A DNA stretch of 6,837 nucleotides. Source: Nitrospirae bacterium GWC2_42_7. GTDB taxonomy: Bacteria; Nitrospirota; Thermodesulfovibrionia; Thermodesulfovibrionales; UBA6898. Each line of letters opens with the position of its first letter. Position 1 is the first letter of the stretch. Below, piece by piece: positions 5,947 to 6,837 of the stretch. The notes beneath the pieces are model-generated. The model did not search any database and had not been told where the DNA came from. It saw only the letters and a list, made by a program, of their open reading frames with translations. The stretch covers positions 2,183 to 9,019 of the forward strand of contig MHDW01000039.1 in assembly GCA_001803645.1 (NCBI GenBank), written 5' to 3'. The translations under genes and the position numbers were made by a program.

Positions 5947-6837
5947 TTACTTGGCGCCTTTCTTTTTCCAGCTTGTAAAAGAATGGCAATAGTTGCATGT
6001 CCCACCTATCTTGTTTTCATGGGGGTCCTTGTGGCAGTCTGTGCATAGCTTGGATTTCAAGCCACGCATAACAGATGTAGCAAGAGGAGCGTCTTTTGCC
6101 GGCGGCTTGTGACAGTCAATACATTTTACTGAGATGTGTTTCCCTTCAAGAATAAACTTCGAATCTCGATTATGATCAAAATTAAGGTCTTTGCCTTTCC
6201 ATCCTGCATAATTATGGCAGTCTTTGCATTTTTCGCCCAGCGCTTCGCTATGGGGGTCTTTGTGACAGTCTGAACAAAGCTTGGATTTCAGTCCTCGCAT
6301 AACTGACGTAGCAAGAGGGGCGTCTTTTGCAGGCGGCTTATGACAGTCTGCACACTTTGCCGCGCTGTGTTTTCCTTCAAGAGTAAATTTAGAATCACGG
6401 TTATGGTCGAATTTAAGGCTCTTGCCCTTCCATCCGGAAAAATCATGGCAGTTTTTACATTTATCACTGAGAGTATTTTCATGCGGGTCCTTGTGACAGT
6501 CTGAACAGAACTTGGATTTCAGTCCACGCATTACAGAAGAAGCAAGAAGAGCGTTCTGCGGCTTCGGATGATGGCAGTCAGTACATTTTACCGAAATATG
6601 CTTTCCTTCAAGCATATACTTAGAATCACGGTTATGATCGAATTTAAGATCCTTGCCTTTCCAGCCAGTATTTTCATGACATGACTCACAATTTGTTCCC
6701 AGATTATTGGCATGCGGGTCCTTATGACAATCAAAACAATGCTCATGCTTCAATCCTCGGAAGACAGCAGCAGACAAAGCAGCATCTTTTTGCTGCGGCT
6801 GATGGCACTGGATACATTTCAATGCAGCATGCTTGCC
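5947..6837 (-). CDS. Modular multiheme cytochrome c, C-terminal part (N-terminus beyond right edge)
   Basis: 296 codons are open from the right edge to TAA at 5949-5947. The true start and signal peptide lie outside the window. A TTG at 6822 is in frame but is inside a repeat, so it is not the start. The visible part has 12 CXXCH heme-attachment sites (CIQCH, CFDCH, CESCH, CTDCH, CSDCH, CKNCH, CADCH, CSDCH, CKDCH, CIDCH, CTDCH, CNYCH), three in each of four tandem 77-residue modules; the last is cut to 65 residues by the stop. Each module also keeps three extra histidines, in GKH, DPH and FDHN contexts, one per heme, as expected for bis-histidine coordination. Multiheme cytochromes of this class work in the periplasm or at the cell surface in anaerobic electron transfer. 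Family is best called cytochrome c3/c7-like; its redox partner is unknown. It is convergent with pcm and not part of that operon. Confidence 0.95.
   Translation of the reverse strand, partial: GKHAALKCIQCHQPQQKDAALSAAVFRGLKHEHCFDCHKDPHANNLGTNCESCHENTGWKGKDLKFDHNRDSKYMLEGKHISVKCTDCHHPKPQNALLASSVMRGLKSKFCSDCHKDPHENTLSDKCKNCHDFSGWKGKSLKFDHNRDSKFTLEGKHSAAKCADCHKPPAKDAPLATSVMRGLKSKLCSDCHKDPHSEALGEKCKDCHNYAGWKGKDLNFDHNRDSKFILEGKHISVKCIDCHKPPAKDAPLATSVMRGLKSKLCTDCHKDPHENKIGGTCNYCHSFTSWKKKGAK
5950..6837 (-). repeat. Tandem 231-bp (77-aa) triheme coding repeats
   Basis: Three full units run 6837-6607, 6606-6376 and 6375-6145, and a shortened last unit runs 6144-5950. In each unit, numbering from GKH, histidines occur at 3, 42 and 68, and heme motifs start at 8, 34 and 50. 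The spacing is identical in all units, with no insertions or deletions; the last unit stops before position 68. If the phase is instead set to begin at FDHN, the last unit is complete, so the biological module probably begins with FDHN and ends after the third CXXCH. The repeat runs off the right edge, so the total number is unknown. Confidence 0.93.

Noticed and set aside
5781..5978. 65-aa plus-strand frame starting inside the pcm end
   Set aside because: Most of it is a translation of the palindromic repeat (VIANEVKQS) and it runs into the cytochrome gene on the other strand; no ribosome-binding site supports it.
5950..6837. Regularly spaced repeats that could suggest a CRISPR array
   Set aside because: The period is 231 bp, the units are coding, differences are mainly silent and they carry heme motifs, so it is a protein repeat.

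Overview
The window looks like ordinary chromosome from a Gram-negative, probably anaerobic, respiring bacterium of moderate-to-low GC content. The Gram-negative call rests on a predicted outer-membrane beta-barrel and secreted proteins. The respiration call rests on a 12-heme stretch of a periplasmic or extracellular c-type cytochrome. The gene mix (CHASE2/FecR/TPR operon, a COG2509 flavoprotein, repeat-rich multiheme cytochrome, a palindromic repeat that reads as VIANEVKQS) would fit Nitrospirota (Thermodesulfovibrionales-like) or Desulfobacterota. That placement is inferred from general familiarity, not from a search.

Layout. Positions 1-2902, minus strand, hold a three-gene operon transcribed leftwards: a secreted TPR plus beta-barrel protein (2902-1607), a secreted FecR-domain protein (1583-828), and a CHASE2 sensor protein (744 to beyond the left edge, output domain not visible). 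The 98-bp gap at 2903-3000 is a divergent promoter region. It has a good sigma70-type promoter for the minus-strand operon, placed so the transcript should start at or next to the ATG (leaderless), and a perfect 9-bp inverted repeat over its -35 box that could be an operator.

Positions 3004-5790, plus strand, hold a tightly packed surE / FAD-dependent dehydrogenase (COG2509) / pcm operon, with a 14-bp overlap and then a 2-bp gap. SurE (nucleotide phosphatase) and Pcm (isoaspartyl repair methyltransferase) are a classic stress-survival pair. Here an uncharacterised flavoprotein sits between them.

Positions 5791-5946 lie between convergent genes and carry an imperfect palindromic intergenic repeat, followed on the minus strand by a short T-run. 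Positions 5947-6837, minus strand, hold the C-terminal part of a multiheme cytochrome c built from 77-residue tandem modules. Each module has three CXXCH sites and three conserved extra histidines, which suggests a modular bis-histidine heme wire. Its N-terminus lies beyond the right edge.

The two most interesting items are the modular triheme-repeat cytochrome and the barrel/FecR/CHASE2 operon, which looks like an envelope-spanning sensing unit of unknown stimulus. Most of the rest is well-conserved housekeeping.
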